A DNA stretch of 64,000 nucleotides from Mycobacterium sp. NBC_00419. GTDB taxonomy: Bacteria; Actinomycetota; Actinomycetes; Mycobacteriales; Mycobacteriaceae. Every line of letters begins with the position of its first letter. Within the stretch, counting starts at the first letter, position 1. The notes under the pieces were generated by a model. That model was not told the origin of the DNA. It was given only the letters and a program-made list of their open reading frames with translations, and made no database searches. This document shows positions 56,494-64,000 of this stretch, piece after piece. The stretch spans positions 3,658,001 to 3,722,000 of the forward strand of contig NZ_CP107931.1 of assembly GCF_036023875.1 (NCBI RefSeq), read 5' to 3'. The position numbers and the translations under genes were made by a program.

Positions 56494-58002
56494 GTGGCTG
56501 AGCCGACGGCATCACGACCGCGAATGTCGCTGAAACGCGCGGGGCTTGTCACGCTATTGGGACAAGCTGTCAAGGGCGGCATCCTGTTCGCCGGCCTGAT
56601 TGTGTTCTCGCATCTGCTCAGCCCGCATGACATCGGCTTGATCGGCATGTTGACGGTCTTCATCATGCTCGGCGAGTTGCTTCGTGATTTTGGACTTTCG
56701 CAGGCAGCGATCCAGTCTGCGGAACTCACCGGCCGGCAGGCGAGCAATCTGTTCTGGACCAATACGTTGGTCGGGCTGCTCATGACATCGTTGTTGTGGT
56801 TCGCCGCACCGGCCGTGGCGCACATGTACCACGAACCCGCCCTGCGGCAGCTGGCGCCATGGGTGGCGCTGTCGTTCACGATCAACGGATTGCAGACTCA
56901 GTTTCAGGTGCGACTGGCGAGGGATTTTCGATTTGTCGCACTGACGGTCACCGACGTCGTTTCGCAGCTGGCCGGTTTCATCGCCGGGCTCACAGCTGCT
57001 CTTGCCGGCGCATCGTATTGGTCGCTCGTGATTCAGATGCTGACGATATACGGGGTTCTCGCCGTGCAGCGCGCGCTGATTGCCGGGTGGTTCCCTGGTC
57101 TTCCGCGCCGAGAGCCCGGGATGTCTGCTCTGTACACATTCGGATTCCATGCGGGTTCTGCGCAGTTGATCCAGTACGTGGCGTCGAACATCGACTCCTA
57201 CATCATCGGAATCCGCTGGGGTGCAAGTTCGCTGGGGTTGTACAACCGGGCGTTCCAGATGTTCTCGGTCCCAGCCAATCAGATACTCCCGCCCCTGACG
57301 AACGTGGCGCTCCCGATACTGTCCCGTCATCGTCACGACGGGCACGATTTCTACCCGCTGCTATGGAAGGCGCAGGTAGCCATCTCGTCGGGGCTGGTAT
57401 TCGTCTTCGCTGCGGTTGCCTCGATGTCGGTTCCCGTGATTCGCGTGTGTCTGGGGCCCGCGTGGCACGCCTCGGCGCCGATCCTGTCCATACTCTGTGT
57501 CGGCGGCGCAGTACAGATACTCAGTTACATGGCGTACTGGGCGTTTCTGGCATCGGGGAATGCTCGCCAGCTCTTCTTCCACAGCCTTGTGACGAAGCCA
57601 CTTCTGGCCATCTGCATCGTGATTGGCTCTCTCTGGCACCTCGAGGGTGTGGCCTGGGGATTCTCCACCGGGTTGACGGTCTCGTGGTTCATCAGTCTGG
57701 TCTGGTTGGCCAAATGCGACGATATGCCCGCGATGCAGTTTCTCCGCTCGGGTCTCAACATTCTCGGATGCGGACTCGCAGCTGGTGTCGCGAGCTGGCT
57801 CGTCGTCGTCAAGCTCGACACACATTTCCCGGCGGGATTGACGATCACTGTTGGACTCCTTGTTGCATTCGTCGTGTACGTGCCTCTGCTGCTGAGCTTT
57901 TCGCGCGAGCGCCACTTTCTGCTTGAATTCTGGGGAGACGCCAGCGCCAGGATCAAGACACTGCGCGGAGGTGGCACGCAGACTGCCGACGAATCGGTCT
58001 GA
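56494..58002 (+). CDS. Oligosaccharide flippase (Wzx-like, MATE/MVF fold)
   Basis: A 502-aa polytopic protein with about 14 helices of the polysaccharide-transport/Wzx family (HLLSPHDIGLIGMLTVF, LRDFGLSQAAIQSAELTGRQ, SNLFWTNTLVGLLM, NIDSYIIGIRWGASSLGLYN, LVSWFISLVWLAKCDD). It would flip lipid-linked repeat units across the cytoplasmic membrane. GTG at 56494 lies 14 bases after the Wzy stop; an ATG at 56524 is an alternative. Translation is probably linked to that of Wzy. Confidence 0.88.
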   Translation: MAEPTASRPRMSLKRAGLVTLLGQAVKGGILFAGLIVFSHLLSPHDIGLIGMLTVFIMLGELLRDFGLSQAAIQSAELTGRQASNLFWTNTLVGLLMTSLLWFAAPAVAHMYHEPALRQLAPWVALSFTINGLQTQFQVRLARDFRFVALTVTDVVSQLAGFIAGLTAALAGASYWSLVIQMLTIYGVLAVQRALIAGWFPGLPRREPGMSALYTFGFHAGSAQLIQYVASNIDSYIIGIRWGASSLGLYNRAFQMFSVPANQILPPLTNVALPILSRHRHDGHDFYPLLWKAQVAISSGLVFVFAAVASMSVPVIRVCLGPAWHASAPILSILCVGGAVQILSYMAYWAFLASGNARQLFFHSLVTKPLLAICIVIGSLWHLEGVAWGFSTGLTVSWFISLVWLAKCDDMPAMQFLRSGLNILGCGLAAGVASWLVVVKLDTHFPAGLTITVGLLVAFVVYVPLLLSFSRERHFLLEFWGDASARIKTLRGGGTQTADESV

Positions 58003-58029
58003 GTTCTGCTGATCTCCAGTCGCGCCGGC

Positions 58030-58815
58030 CTATTGCGGCCACAGATCCGTGGGAAAGCTGTCCAATAGCGGGCGGTGGGACCAGGTTTCGATCGGTGGTG
58101 CGGCGGGTGCGCGAGATGCCGCCGCCCAGTCCGGTGCAATGGGAGGCAACGGCCTACCTGTTCCCTGGTAATAGTCCTCGTACTTGAACGGCTTTTCGCT
58201 GGAGGATGCCACGAGGACCGCCGGCACCCCGTACGCCTCTGCGATGATGACTCCGTGGAGTGAGCTCGCGATGACTTTCTCAGCCGACGCGATGGCTCGG
58301 ACTCGAGCCAGGACATTTCCGCGGGGGTTGATCGAACCTCGTGGTGCGCCCGCGAGGTCGTAGAAATTCGGAACGATCACCGTGCCCCCCGTGCCCCTTG
58401 TGATCCCGAGTTCGGAGTCGCTCCACAGGTGAGGGATCAGTAAAGCGGGATCCCCGTATATCTCTGGTACGGCGATTCCATTCTGCCGAAGAACCTCCGC
58501 GGTCAGGGGGCCGCGTACGGCACGGACATCGAGTGCGGGAAGGGGCGTCTGGAGCGGCAGGAAGTTGCCGTGTACTCCTGAGCCCCATACTGTGTCGCCT
58601 TGCTGGGCGGCGATGTTGATGATGGACCCGATGGTCAATAGGCGCTTGTCCTCAGAATCGTCGGGGCGGAGCCCCCTGATGGCGCACATGCGCTCAACGA
58701 CAAGGGGCCCCAGGAGATCACCGAAGTTGTTCTGACGCTTCAGACGCTGAACACGCCAGAGAACGCCTCGCTCGGCAAGTCTCAAGCGTGGGTTCCAGTG
58801 CACGACCTTTGGCAC
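58030..58815 (-). CDS. Polysaccharide pyruvyltransferase
   Basis: A 261-aa enzyme of the CsaB/polysaccharide pyruvyl transferase family, which adds pyruvate ketals from phosphoenolpyruvate to sugar residues, giving acidic groups. Seen: NFGDLLGPLVVERM, TIGSIINIAAQQGDTVWGSG, RAVRGPLTAEVL, YGDPALLIPHLW, VIASSLHGVIIAEAYGVPAV. GTG at 58815 with GGAGG 8 bases upstream. It converges on the Wzx gene with 27 bases between stops. Confidence 0.9.
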   Translation of the reverse strand: MPKVVHWNPRLRLAERGVLWRVQRLKRQNNFGDLLGPLVVERMCAIRGLRPDDSEDKRLLTIGSIINIAAQQGDTVWGSGVHGNFLPLQTPLPALDVRAVRGPLTAEVLRQNGIAVPEIYGDPALLIPHLWSDSELGITRGTGGTVIVPNFYDLAGAPRGSINPRGNVLARVRAIASAEKVIASSLHGVIIAEAYGVPAVLVASSSEKPFKYEDYYQGTGRPLPPIAPDWAAASRAPAAPPIETWSHRPLLDSFPTDLWPQ

Positions 58816-58888
58816 GGGGCGGCCTCCAAGATGGCTGTATGACGGTGGGAGATGTTCGACGTACGCCTGTGCTCGTGCAGTTCGCTGA

Positions 58889-59380
58889 TCAGCTCCTCGG
58901 GGTCACCTGCAGGTTCAGGTAGAGCCCTGGATCGGTGCCGCCGGTGAATTGTGGGTCCAGGAGTACCCGCACCCGTCTCGGATGGTTGCGGATGGTGCGC
59001 TTGATGAACACCGGCAACAGCGTGGTGTCATTGGCGGCCATCGGTGCCGCCAAACCCGGTCCGTGCCAGCCCACGCCCTCGGCGATGTCCGACGAGATGC
59101 TCTCATCGGCGACGTCGTACCACTGTGTCTTGGTGTACTGATATCCGTCGGTGTTGTCCAGGCAGTACTGGAATCTTGCGAACAGCGTCCAGGCTGTCGG
59201 AGCGCCGGTGACGGCTTCGATGCAGAGCGCCCAAGTCAGGGTTTTCGCCCAGGAGAAGTCCATCGGATGCCCCGGCTGGGCCAAGCTGATCGGCCCCTTC
59301 GCCGATGCTGGCCGGACGGGTCCCCATCCGTCGCTCTGCGACGAGGAGATCAGTATCTGAGTTTTGGAATACCGCAGCAC
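58889..59380 (-). CDS. Uncharacterised protein of the polysaccharide locus
   Basis: A 163-aa protein without a signal peptide or membrane helix that I do not recognise. It contains Trp-rich stretches (ALCIEAVTGAPTAWTLFARF, QYTKTQWYDVADE, GVGWHGPGLAAPM) and looks beta-rich, like a lectin or capsid-like jelly roll. The GTG at 59380 lies 2 bases after the stop of the lipoprotein gene, so both are translated together and may interact. Function unknown. Confidence 0.65.
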   Translation of the reverse strand: MLRYSKTQILISSSQSDGWGPVRPASAKGPISLAQPGHPMDFSWAKTLTWALCIEAVTGAPTAWTLFARFQYCLDNTDGYQYTKTQWYDVADESISSDIAEGVGWHGPGLAAPMAANDTTLLPVFIKRTIRNHPRRVRVLLDPQFTGGTDPGLYLNLQVTPRS

Positions 59381-59382
59381 GA

Positions 59383-60288
59383 TTACGCCTTCTCGTCCAC
59401 TGTTGCGATAGCTTCGTCGATGACGACGAACGCCTCACCGGAGCCCGGAGGGCCCGGTATGGCGAGAACGCCGAAGTTGAGCCCGCCCGCGAAGGACACT
59501 TCGGTGTCCCCAGTTTGCGGCTTCGTCTTTGCATTGCCCGCCGACAGTCTGGTCAGGTCGAATGTCTGTTTGTTGACCTGGCAGGAGTGATAGCCACCGA
59601 GTCCACCGTTGGCGCCGAGGTCGACAGTCAAGCTCAGCCAGTCGAAGTTGAACTTGTTCTCGTTGTCGCCGGCGAACAGATCGGATCCCTTGCGCACCTG
59701 CACCCGATCCTCGCTGTTGTTGGCAATCGACAGCGTGCGATCACCTTTCGGGTCGCGGTCGACCATCAACTTGAAAAACGCCCGGTCGGAGCTGTCCCAC
59801 AACTGAGTGTCGATCATCAGCCAATAGCTGGAGAGCGCTTCGGGTGACCCCTCGCAGCCATGTGTCAGATAGCAGGAGAACGTGACCAAACCGTCGTCGT
59901 AGTACCGGGACAGGTTCTTGAACGCCGCGGCATTCGTACCGGATGCCCAGCCAGCGGCATAGCCGTCTGCAGGTGCTGCCGAACACCCGATCATGAGGGC
60001 GTGGCTGCCCGAGATCACTGGATAGGACGTCAGCGATATCGGTGGGCACGGCCGCCCACCGTTGAAATGGTCGCGCCAGCCATTGAAGCCGTCGTCGAAG
60101 GTGTCGTGAAAGAGGACCTTGCCCTTGAGCGGATTGCGTTGCGGGGCTCGACCGAATCCGAACGAGGACGCCAATTCATCACCACCTTCGTTCGATCCAG
60201 CGTCATCGCGTGCACAGCCCGAAAGTGCCATGCCTGCACCAAAAGCAGCCCCAGCGGCCTGCAAGGCGGATCTCCGCGATACTTCCAT
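59383..60288 (-). CDS. Tat-type probable lipoprotein of the polysaccharide locus
   Basis: A 301-aa exported protein. N-terminal twin arginines (VSRRSALQAAG, Arg5-Arg6), hydrophobic segment and lipobox LSGC with Cys25, so it is likely lipid-anchored after Tat export. The mature part resembles a concanavalin-like beta-sandwich: FHDTFDDGFNGWRDHFNG, SGSHALMIGC, LSSYWLMIDTQLWDSSDRAF, WLSLTVDLGANGG. Four extra Cys may form disulfides. A GTG two codons earlier (60294) is an alternative start. It may bind or process the surface polysaccharide; not proven. Confidence 0.7.
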   Translation of the reverse strand: MEVSRRSALQAAGAAFGAGMALSGCARDDAGSNEGGDELASSFGFGRAPQRNPLKGKVLFHDTFDDGFNGWRDHFNGGRPCPPISLTSYPVISGSHALMIGCSAAPADGYAAGWASGTNAAAFKNLSRYYDDGLVTFSCYLTHGCEGSPEALSSYWLMIDTQLWDSSDRAFFKLMVDRDPKGDRTLSIANNSEDRVQVRKGSDLFAGDNENKFNFDWLSLTVDLGANGGLGGYHSCQVNKQTFDLTRLSAGNAKTKPQTGDTEVSFAGGLNFGVLAIPGPPGSGEAFVVIDEAIATVDEKA

Positions 60289-60377
60289 AGCCACGATCTG
60301 TCGCCTTCCCGAACCTGCTTCAAATTCCTGTTAGTAGACGCCGAGTGCAGGCGCCGTGCAAACGCTGGTGTGAGTGG

Positions 60378-61313
60378 CTAGCTGTCGACTTGCTGTGAAT
60401 TCCGGAACCCGTCGATAGTGCCCCTAATGGCGTGGCCGGCCTTCGAGTACCGGCCCTCTTTCTCTCGCAGTGCGTGAACGACCGGGCGCAGGCATTCCAG
60501 CCCGCGGCGGCCTTTGACGACCTGCCACCGGGACAAGCCGATGTCGGCGGCGAACGTGAAGCGGTTCCGGGTTGACCAATAATAGAAAGTACGGCTTTGG
60601 CCGTAGCCCGATGATGCGCCCACCGCATGCCACAGTCGCGCAGCCGGGACAACGCCCAGGCGCGCCCCCTGCTGTCGGATCTGCCAGGAGAAGTAAGCGT
60701 CCTCCCAGTACATGAAGTACCCCCGCCGGAAGCCGCCAATGTCGTGGAAGGTGGCTGCCCTCATCATGGGAGCTGCTCCGGTGACGAACTCCGTGTCGAA
60801 CGGATCTTGTTCTGCCGCAGTCACCGGCGACCCGTACAGCTGGTGGCGGACCCTCAGCTGCTGAATGCTGATATCACCGCCGCAGTACCAGATCCAGCTC
60901 GCCTTGCCCTCGCCGCTGAAGATCAGCGGAGATACGGCGGCGAACCGGCCAGCATCGAGCTCAGCCTCGAGAGCTTCCAGGCAGCCCGGCTCGAGCAGCG
61001 TGTCGGGATTGAGCAGCCAAATGGTATGCGACGGCGCAATGTCGTCGCGGCCGGCAAGCCGATTGATGCCTTCACCGAAGCCGACATTGTGTCGGCTGAT
61101 ATCCAGCGTGACGCCGGGCACGCCATCGATCGCATCGTGAAGCGTCTGCAGGTGCTGCGGCTGGGAGGCATTGTCGAGTACGTGAACCCGAATCTCACGT
61201 CCCGCCGGTGTATGGGTGGGGAAGCTCGTTACGAGGCGGGCGGTCAGCTCTGGTGTGTTGTAGTGGACTGTCAGCACGTGCAGCACGTCGGCGATGCTCC
61301 CGTCCGTGCTCAC
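60378..61313 (-). CDS. GT2-type glycosyltransferase (rhamnosyltransferase-like)
   Basis: A 311-aa GT-A fold transferase with VLTVHYNTPELTARLV, VLDNAS, SRHNVGFGEGINRL, the metal-binding IWLLNPDTLLEPGCL (an NPD motif), GGDISI, EFVTGAAPMMRAAT and FMYWEDAYFSWQIRQQG, typical of WbbL-like rhamnosyltransferases. GTG at 61313 overlaps the stop of the preceding GT4 gene (GTGA), so both act in one pathway. It should add a sugar to the lipid-linked repeat unit. Confidence 0.9.
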   Translation of the reverse strand: MSTDGSIADVLHVLTVHYNTPELTARLVTSFPTHTPAGREIRVHVLDNASQPQHLQTLHDAIDGVPGVTLDISRHNVGFGEGINRLAGRDDIAPSHTIWLLNPDTLLEPGCLEALEAELDAGRFAAVSPLIFSGEGKASWIWYCGGDISIQQLRVRHQLYGSPVTAAEQDPFDTEFVTGAAPMMRAATFHDIGGFRRGYFMYWEDAYFSWQIRQQGARLGVVPAARLWHAVGASSGYGQSRTFYYWSTRNRFTFAADIGLSRWQVVKGRRGLECLRPVVHALREKEGRYSKAGHAIRGTIDGFRNSQQVDS

Positions 61314-62290
61314 GCGCCGCTCGACATTGCGATCAGGTCGCGCCACTCCTGGGCGCCACGCATGGAATAGGCAGTAGCCGAGCACAACTGCTCAACTCGT
61401 CCACTCGTTGCCGCATGTACGGCAGCCACCCAGCTCGTCGGGCTGTCCCAGTCCTCCACTGCGCCGGGGAAATCGGCGCCCAGAATCGACGTCAGGAAAC
61501 CTGAACTGCGACCCACAACAGGGAGGCCGGCCTCCAGAGCGCGCAGTGCGACTCCGCTCTGAAAGTAATACTTGTAGGGCAACAGAAGCGCCGCGGAACT
61601 GGCCAGCAGCTGTTCGAACTCTTCCTCGGTCACGAATCGATTGACGACCTCCCACCCGGCAATGGCAGGCCATCCGCGGCCGACGACCATGGGCCGCCAG
61701 CCGGCTCGTGCCAGCTCTGGCGCGATCGAGGCCATCACATCGAGATCGCGAGCCGACTTGAATTGGCCAAGCACCAAGACCGTGCGACTTGTCTCAGGCA
61801 CCGGGTCCTGGTTGGGCCGAGACATCGGGTGGGGCACCATGTGGACTCGACGCTCGTCGAAATACTTCGAGGTGATGTCGTAGGCTTCCGGGCTCATCGT
61901 CACCACATGCGGCCACTGTGAACCACTTGCCGCCGCTGAAAAGGCAGCGGCCCGCGGGGAGAGGCCGTTTTGCCTGACAAGGGGCTGTGGATCATGCATC
62001 GCTATGAGGGTCTGGTGGTTTCGGTGCCGCCATAGCGGCATCTCCAACCAGCCGAGTAAGGGCCAGGCCACGATAGTCGGCTCGGCGGCTTCGACGTACT
62101 TGCGGGCGTTGCGGAGATGCGCCGCGAGTGCGAGTGCCTTGTCGTAGCGATTAGAACCGACCTCTCCGTTTCGTGAGCTGAGCTGAGCACTCGAAACACC
62201 TGCACTGGCAAGGCTTCCGATAAGTCGGTCGGTGAAATGCGCGAGGACATTGTGGAGGGGATTGTAAATCCTGACTGGCGCACTGCTCAC
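61310..62290 (-). CDS. GT4-like glycosyltransferase
   Basis: A 326-aa GT-B fold transferase. N-terminal half is short; the C-terminal half shows TVLVLGQFKSARDLDVMASI, WRPMVVGRGWPAIAGWEVV, SSAALLLPYKYYFQSGVALR and ALEAGLPVVGRSSGFLTSIL. GTG at 62290 is chosen; a TTG at 62299 is also possible, and neither has a strong ribosome site. First gene of the leftward GT4-GT2 pair. Confidence 0.82.
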   Translation of the reverse strand: MSSAPVRIYNPLHNVLAHFTDRLIGSLASAGVSSAQLSSRNGEVGSNRYDKALALAAHLRNARKYVEAAEPTIVAWPLLGWLEMPLWRHRNHQTLIAMHDPQPLVRQNGLSPRAAAFSAAASGSQWPHVVTMSPEAYDITSKYFDERRVHMVPHPMSRPNQDPVPETSRTVLVLGQFKSARDLDVMASIAPELARAGWRPMVVGRGWPAIAGWEVVNRFVTEEEFEQLLASSAALLLPYKYYFQSGVALRALEAGLPVVGRSSGFLTSILGADFPGAVEDWDSPTSWVAAVHAATSGRVEQLCSATAYSMRGAQEWRDLIAMSSGA

Positions 62291-62658
62291 GTCATACAAA
62301 TCCGCCGGTGGCCCTTTCGGTCAATCGTCTGCACCCGGGCAGGCGCCATTGCCTGGTTCGTGACAATAGCAGCCGGAATCCCGTGAACGTACGCGGAAAG
62401 TGGGATGGTGCCGACGGCTGTAATACGTTGTCGGGTCCCGCAACACATCCGATCCGGTGTTCGTTCGAATGAAGTCGTGGAATGCTCCCGCACGCGAAAG
62501 TCGGCAAACGTGGCCTGCCGTGCGGCAGGACCTGACAAGCAGCGCAAGCCACTTCATTGCGGGCGGATTCGACAAAACCCTCGTAGGCTCTAACCGCGTC
62601 GGCAGCTTAGGGTGAACCGGCTTCCGGTCATGCACCCGCCCCACAGAAGAGGGATCTC
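62291..62658. promoter_or_regulatory. Divergent gap between two glycosyltransferase genes
   Basis: About 370 bases without a supported gene. It must contain promoters for the leftward GT4-GT2 pair and for the rightward GT4 gene. Small frames on the minus strand (62287-62644) overlap one another and lack ribosome sites or motifs. No clear promoter box or repeat was found. Confidence 0.4.
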
Positions 62659-63828
62659 ATGAAAGTCCTTTTTCTGACCCCCTACTCGCCGCTTCTGCAG
62701 CACGACCATGCAGCGAACGATCTGATGCTCCCATTGGTCCGTGCGCTGGCCGACTTCTCGGACCTGCACGTATACGCGCCCGATCAGGAGAACGGTGCGC
62801 TCGGGCAGTGGGACGTGGACGGGGTCACCTACTACGCGGGATCTCCCGTCCGTCGTACGCAGTTGTCTCGAATCGGAACTTATCCGTACGCCGGTCGTGG
62901 GTCGTGGTCGAGACATTCGACGCGAGAAGCGCTCTCGATCGCTGAGCGACTGCGGCCGGACATCATCCACTCTGAATACAACCAAACCGCAGAGGCATTG
63001 CTTCGGGCGCGAGTCAACCGGTTGACCGCGATGTCGCGGACGACCATCACTCTTCACGACCTGTCCTGGGGCGGTGTTTTCGGTCCACCGCCTCCTGGGA
63101 GCAACCCGGTGCGGAGGTGGTTGCACGATCTCGAGCGTGTCAAGAGTCGGCACACGAGAAATGCGATCGAGAAGCACGTCGACGCGATCTTTGTGTATTC
63201 AGAGCGAGACAGGGCCAAGATCCCTGATGCTTCGGGAATCGTCGAGGTAGTTCCGGTAGGAGTTGCACGGCCGGCACAGGGATGGCTGGGGGATCGGCGC
63301 CACACTGCTGCATTCGGTGGCGCACTGTGGCGGTCGGAGAACGAGGCCGCCGCTGAGTACCTTGCGCTCGAGGTAATGCCGCTGGTTCGCGAACGGCTTC
63401 CGGACGCCACACTGCGAATCTTCGGAGCACGGCCCACCAATCGGGTGACTGCGCTCGGGAGCGAGGCGGGCGTGACAGTTGTGGGGCCGGTGGCCGACTA
63501 TGAGGAGGAATTCCGCCGTGCCAGCGTAACTTTGGCGCCGTCGATGTTCGATGCGGGCGTGTTCCTGAAGGCCATCCGACCGATGGCGATGGGATGTCCC
63601 GTCGTTCTGAATCCAGCGAGCGCTATCCCGATCCAGGGTTTGGAGAACGGCGTGCACGCACTCGTCGGCCATCGTCCGGCGGAGTTCGCCGAGTGTGTCG
63701 TGCAGGCGATGAGGAACCCCGACGACGCGCGCCGGCTAGGGTCGGCCGCCAAGGATTTGGTCCAGCAGCACTACTCTTGGCAACGTGCTGCCGACCGCTA
63801 CCTGAGCGTCTTCAACAGAACGCTGTAG
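62659..63828 (+). CDS. GT4-family glycosyltransferase
   Basis: A 389-aa GT-B fold transferase. Motifs: KVLFLTPYSPLLQHDHAAND, IIHSEYNQTAEALL, TAAFGGALWRSENEAAAEYL, VRERLPDATLRIFGARP, TLAPSMFDAGVFLKAIRPMA, GCPVVLNPASAIPIQGL. GAGGG lies ahead of the ATG. It likely adds one sugar of the repeat unit. It converges with the partial kinase gene, with 7 bases between stops. Confidence 0.9.
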   Translation: MKVLFLTPYSPLLQHDHAANDLMLPLVRALADFSDLHVYAPDQENGALGQWDVDGVTYYAGSPVRRTQLSRIGTYPYAGRGSWSRHSTREALSIAERLRPDIIHSEYNQTAEALLRARVNRLTAMSRTTITLHDLSWGGVFGPPPPGSNPVRRWLHDLERVKSRHTRNAIEKHVDAIFVYSERDRAKIPDASGIVEVVPVGVARPAQGWLGDRRHTAAFGGALWRSENEAAAEYLALEVMPLVRERLPDATLRIFGARPTNRVTALGSEAGVTVVGPVADYEEEFRRASVTLAPSMFDAGVFLKAIRPMAMGCPVVLNPASAIPIQGLENGVHALVGHRPAEFAECVVQAMRNPDDARRLGSAAKDLVQQHYSWQRAADRYLSVFNRTL

Positions 63829-63835
63829 CGAATCC

Positions 63836-64000
63836 TCAGGGCTTTGACTCTGCTGCCTCTTTCTCGGGCGTGGCCGATACATCAGCGGGAGTCTCGGCCG
63901 ACCCGTTCTTGTCCGATGAACCATTCAGCGTCGCGCCATCGCTGCCATAGCTGTAGTTGTAGCTATAGCTGTACGCCGTGGTGCCACGTGCGGCTGTCAT
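63836..64000 (-). CDS. C-terminal tail of a probable bacterial tyrosine kinase (Wzc/CpsD type), partial
   Basis: The last 54 codons of a leftward gene that continues beyond the window edge. The tail holds a cluster of Tyr alternating with Ser/Asn/Gly (AYSYSYNYSYGSDG) followed by a Glu/Ala/Ser-rich end. Such Tyr clusters are the autophosphorylation sites of BY-kinases and Wzc proteins that control chain length and export in Wzy-dependent polysaccharide systems. Identity is inferred from this tail and the locus context; the kinase domain is not in the window. Confidence 0.6.
   Translation of the reverse strand: MTAARGTTAYSYSYNYSYGSDGATLNGSSDKNGSAETPADVSATPEKEAAESKP

Noticed and set aside
62287-62644. 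Several overlapping minus-strand frames of 86-107 codons between two glycosyltransferase genes
   Set aside because: They overlap one another in different frames and lack ribosome sites, so none is credible.

Overview
The window looks like chromosomal DNA of a mycobacterium, most likely a rapid-growing Mycolicibacterium-type species. It is GC-rich, uses many GTG/TTG starts, and carries lineage-marker genes: an mce/yrbE operon, cyclopropane-mycolate-type methyltransferases, the hadABC mycolic-acid dehydratase genes, an IniB-type protein, UsfY, echA3 and L,D-transpeptidases. I see no rRNA, insertion sequence, prophage, integrase or CRISPR array.

Layout. 1-5.3 kb: the minus-strand start of an mce lipid-import operon (yrbEA-yrbEB-mceA-B-C-D, mceD cut by the window edge). 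5.7-17.6 kb: a receptor-like Ser/Thr kinase fused to a solute-binding domain, a DesA3-like desaturase that seems to start at a rare ATC codon, four GAF-ANTAR proteins, a FAAL-like adenylating enzyme, a three-gene membrane electron-transfer operon (Pro-rich anchor, bis-heme ferric-reductase-like protein, NuoF-like protein) and small conserved proteins. 17.7-25.3 kb: a coupled GT4 / (alpha/alpha)6-like / GH130 operon with a transglutaminase-like gene behind it, an AlaDH/PNT-family enzyme, two DUF5994 genes with a 47-codon partner, and a cold-shock gene. 25.4-35.9 kb: rhlE helicase, quinone oxidoreductase, a KasA/B-like protein lacking the catalytic Cys next to two mycolate methyltransferases, a NYN-LOTUS protein and two tandem L,D-transpeptidases. 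35.9-43.9 kb: a tiny Cys-rich metallothionein with a CsoR-like operator, UsfY, an iniB-like gene with a large repeat domain, and an echA3-tetR-fabG-fabG operon. 44.0-48.8 kb: the conserved block tRNA-Thr, tRNA-Met, rpmG, hadABC, tRNA-Trp, secE, nusG, rplK, rplA, in the order known from M. tuberculosis.

48.8-64.0 kb: a Wzx/Wzy-type exopolysaccharide locus starting immediately downstream of rplA, where M. tuberculosis has its mmaA cluster. It encodes a phosphoglycosyl transferase, RmlB, four glycosyltransferases, a Wzy-like polymerase, a Wzx-like flippase, a pyruvyltransferase, a Tat-exported beta-helix protein, two unrecognised proteins (one probably a Tat-exported lipoprotein) and, at the edge, a Tyr-rich tail resembling a bacterial tyrosine kinase. 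Together these could build, polymerise, flip, decorate and export an acidic surface polysaccharide.

The best candidates for undescribed biology are the exopolysaccharide locus, the GT4/GH130 operon, the ferric-reductase/NuoF-like operon, the Cys-less KAS protein and the metallothionein with its built-in operator. All functional statements are from reading the sequence and remembered family knowledge; no database search was run.
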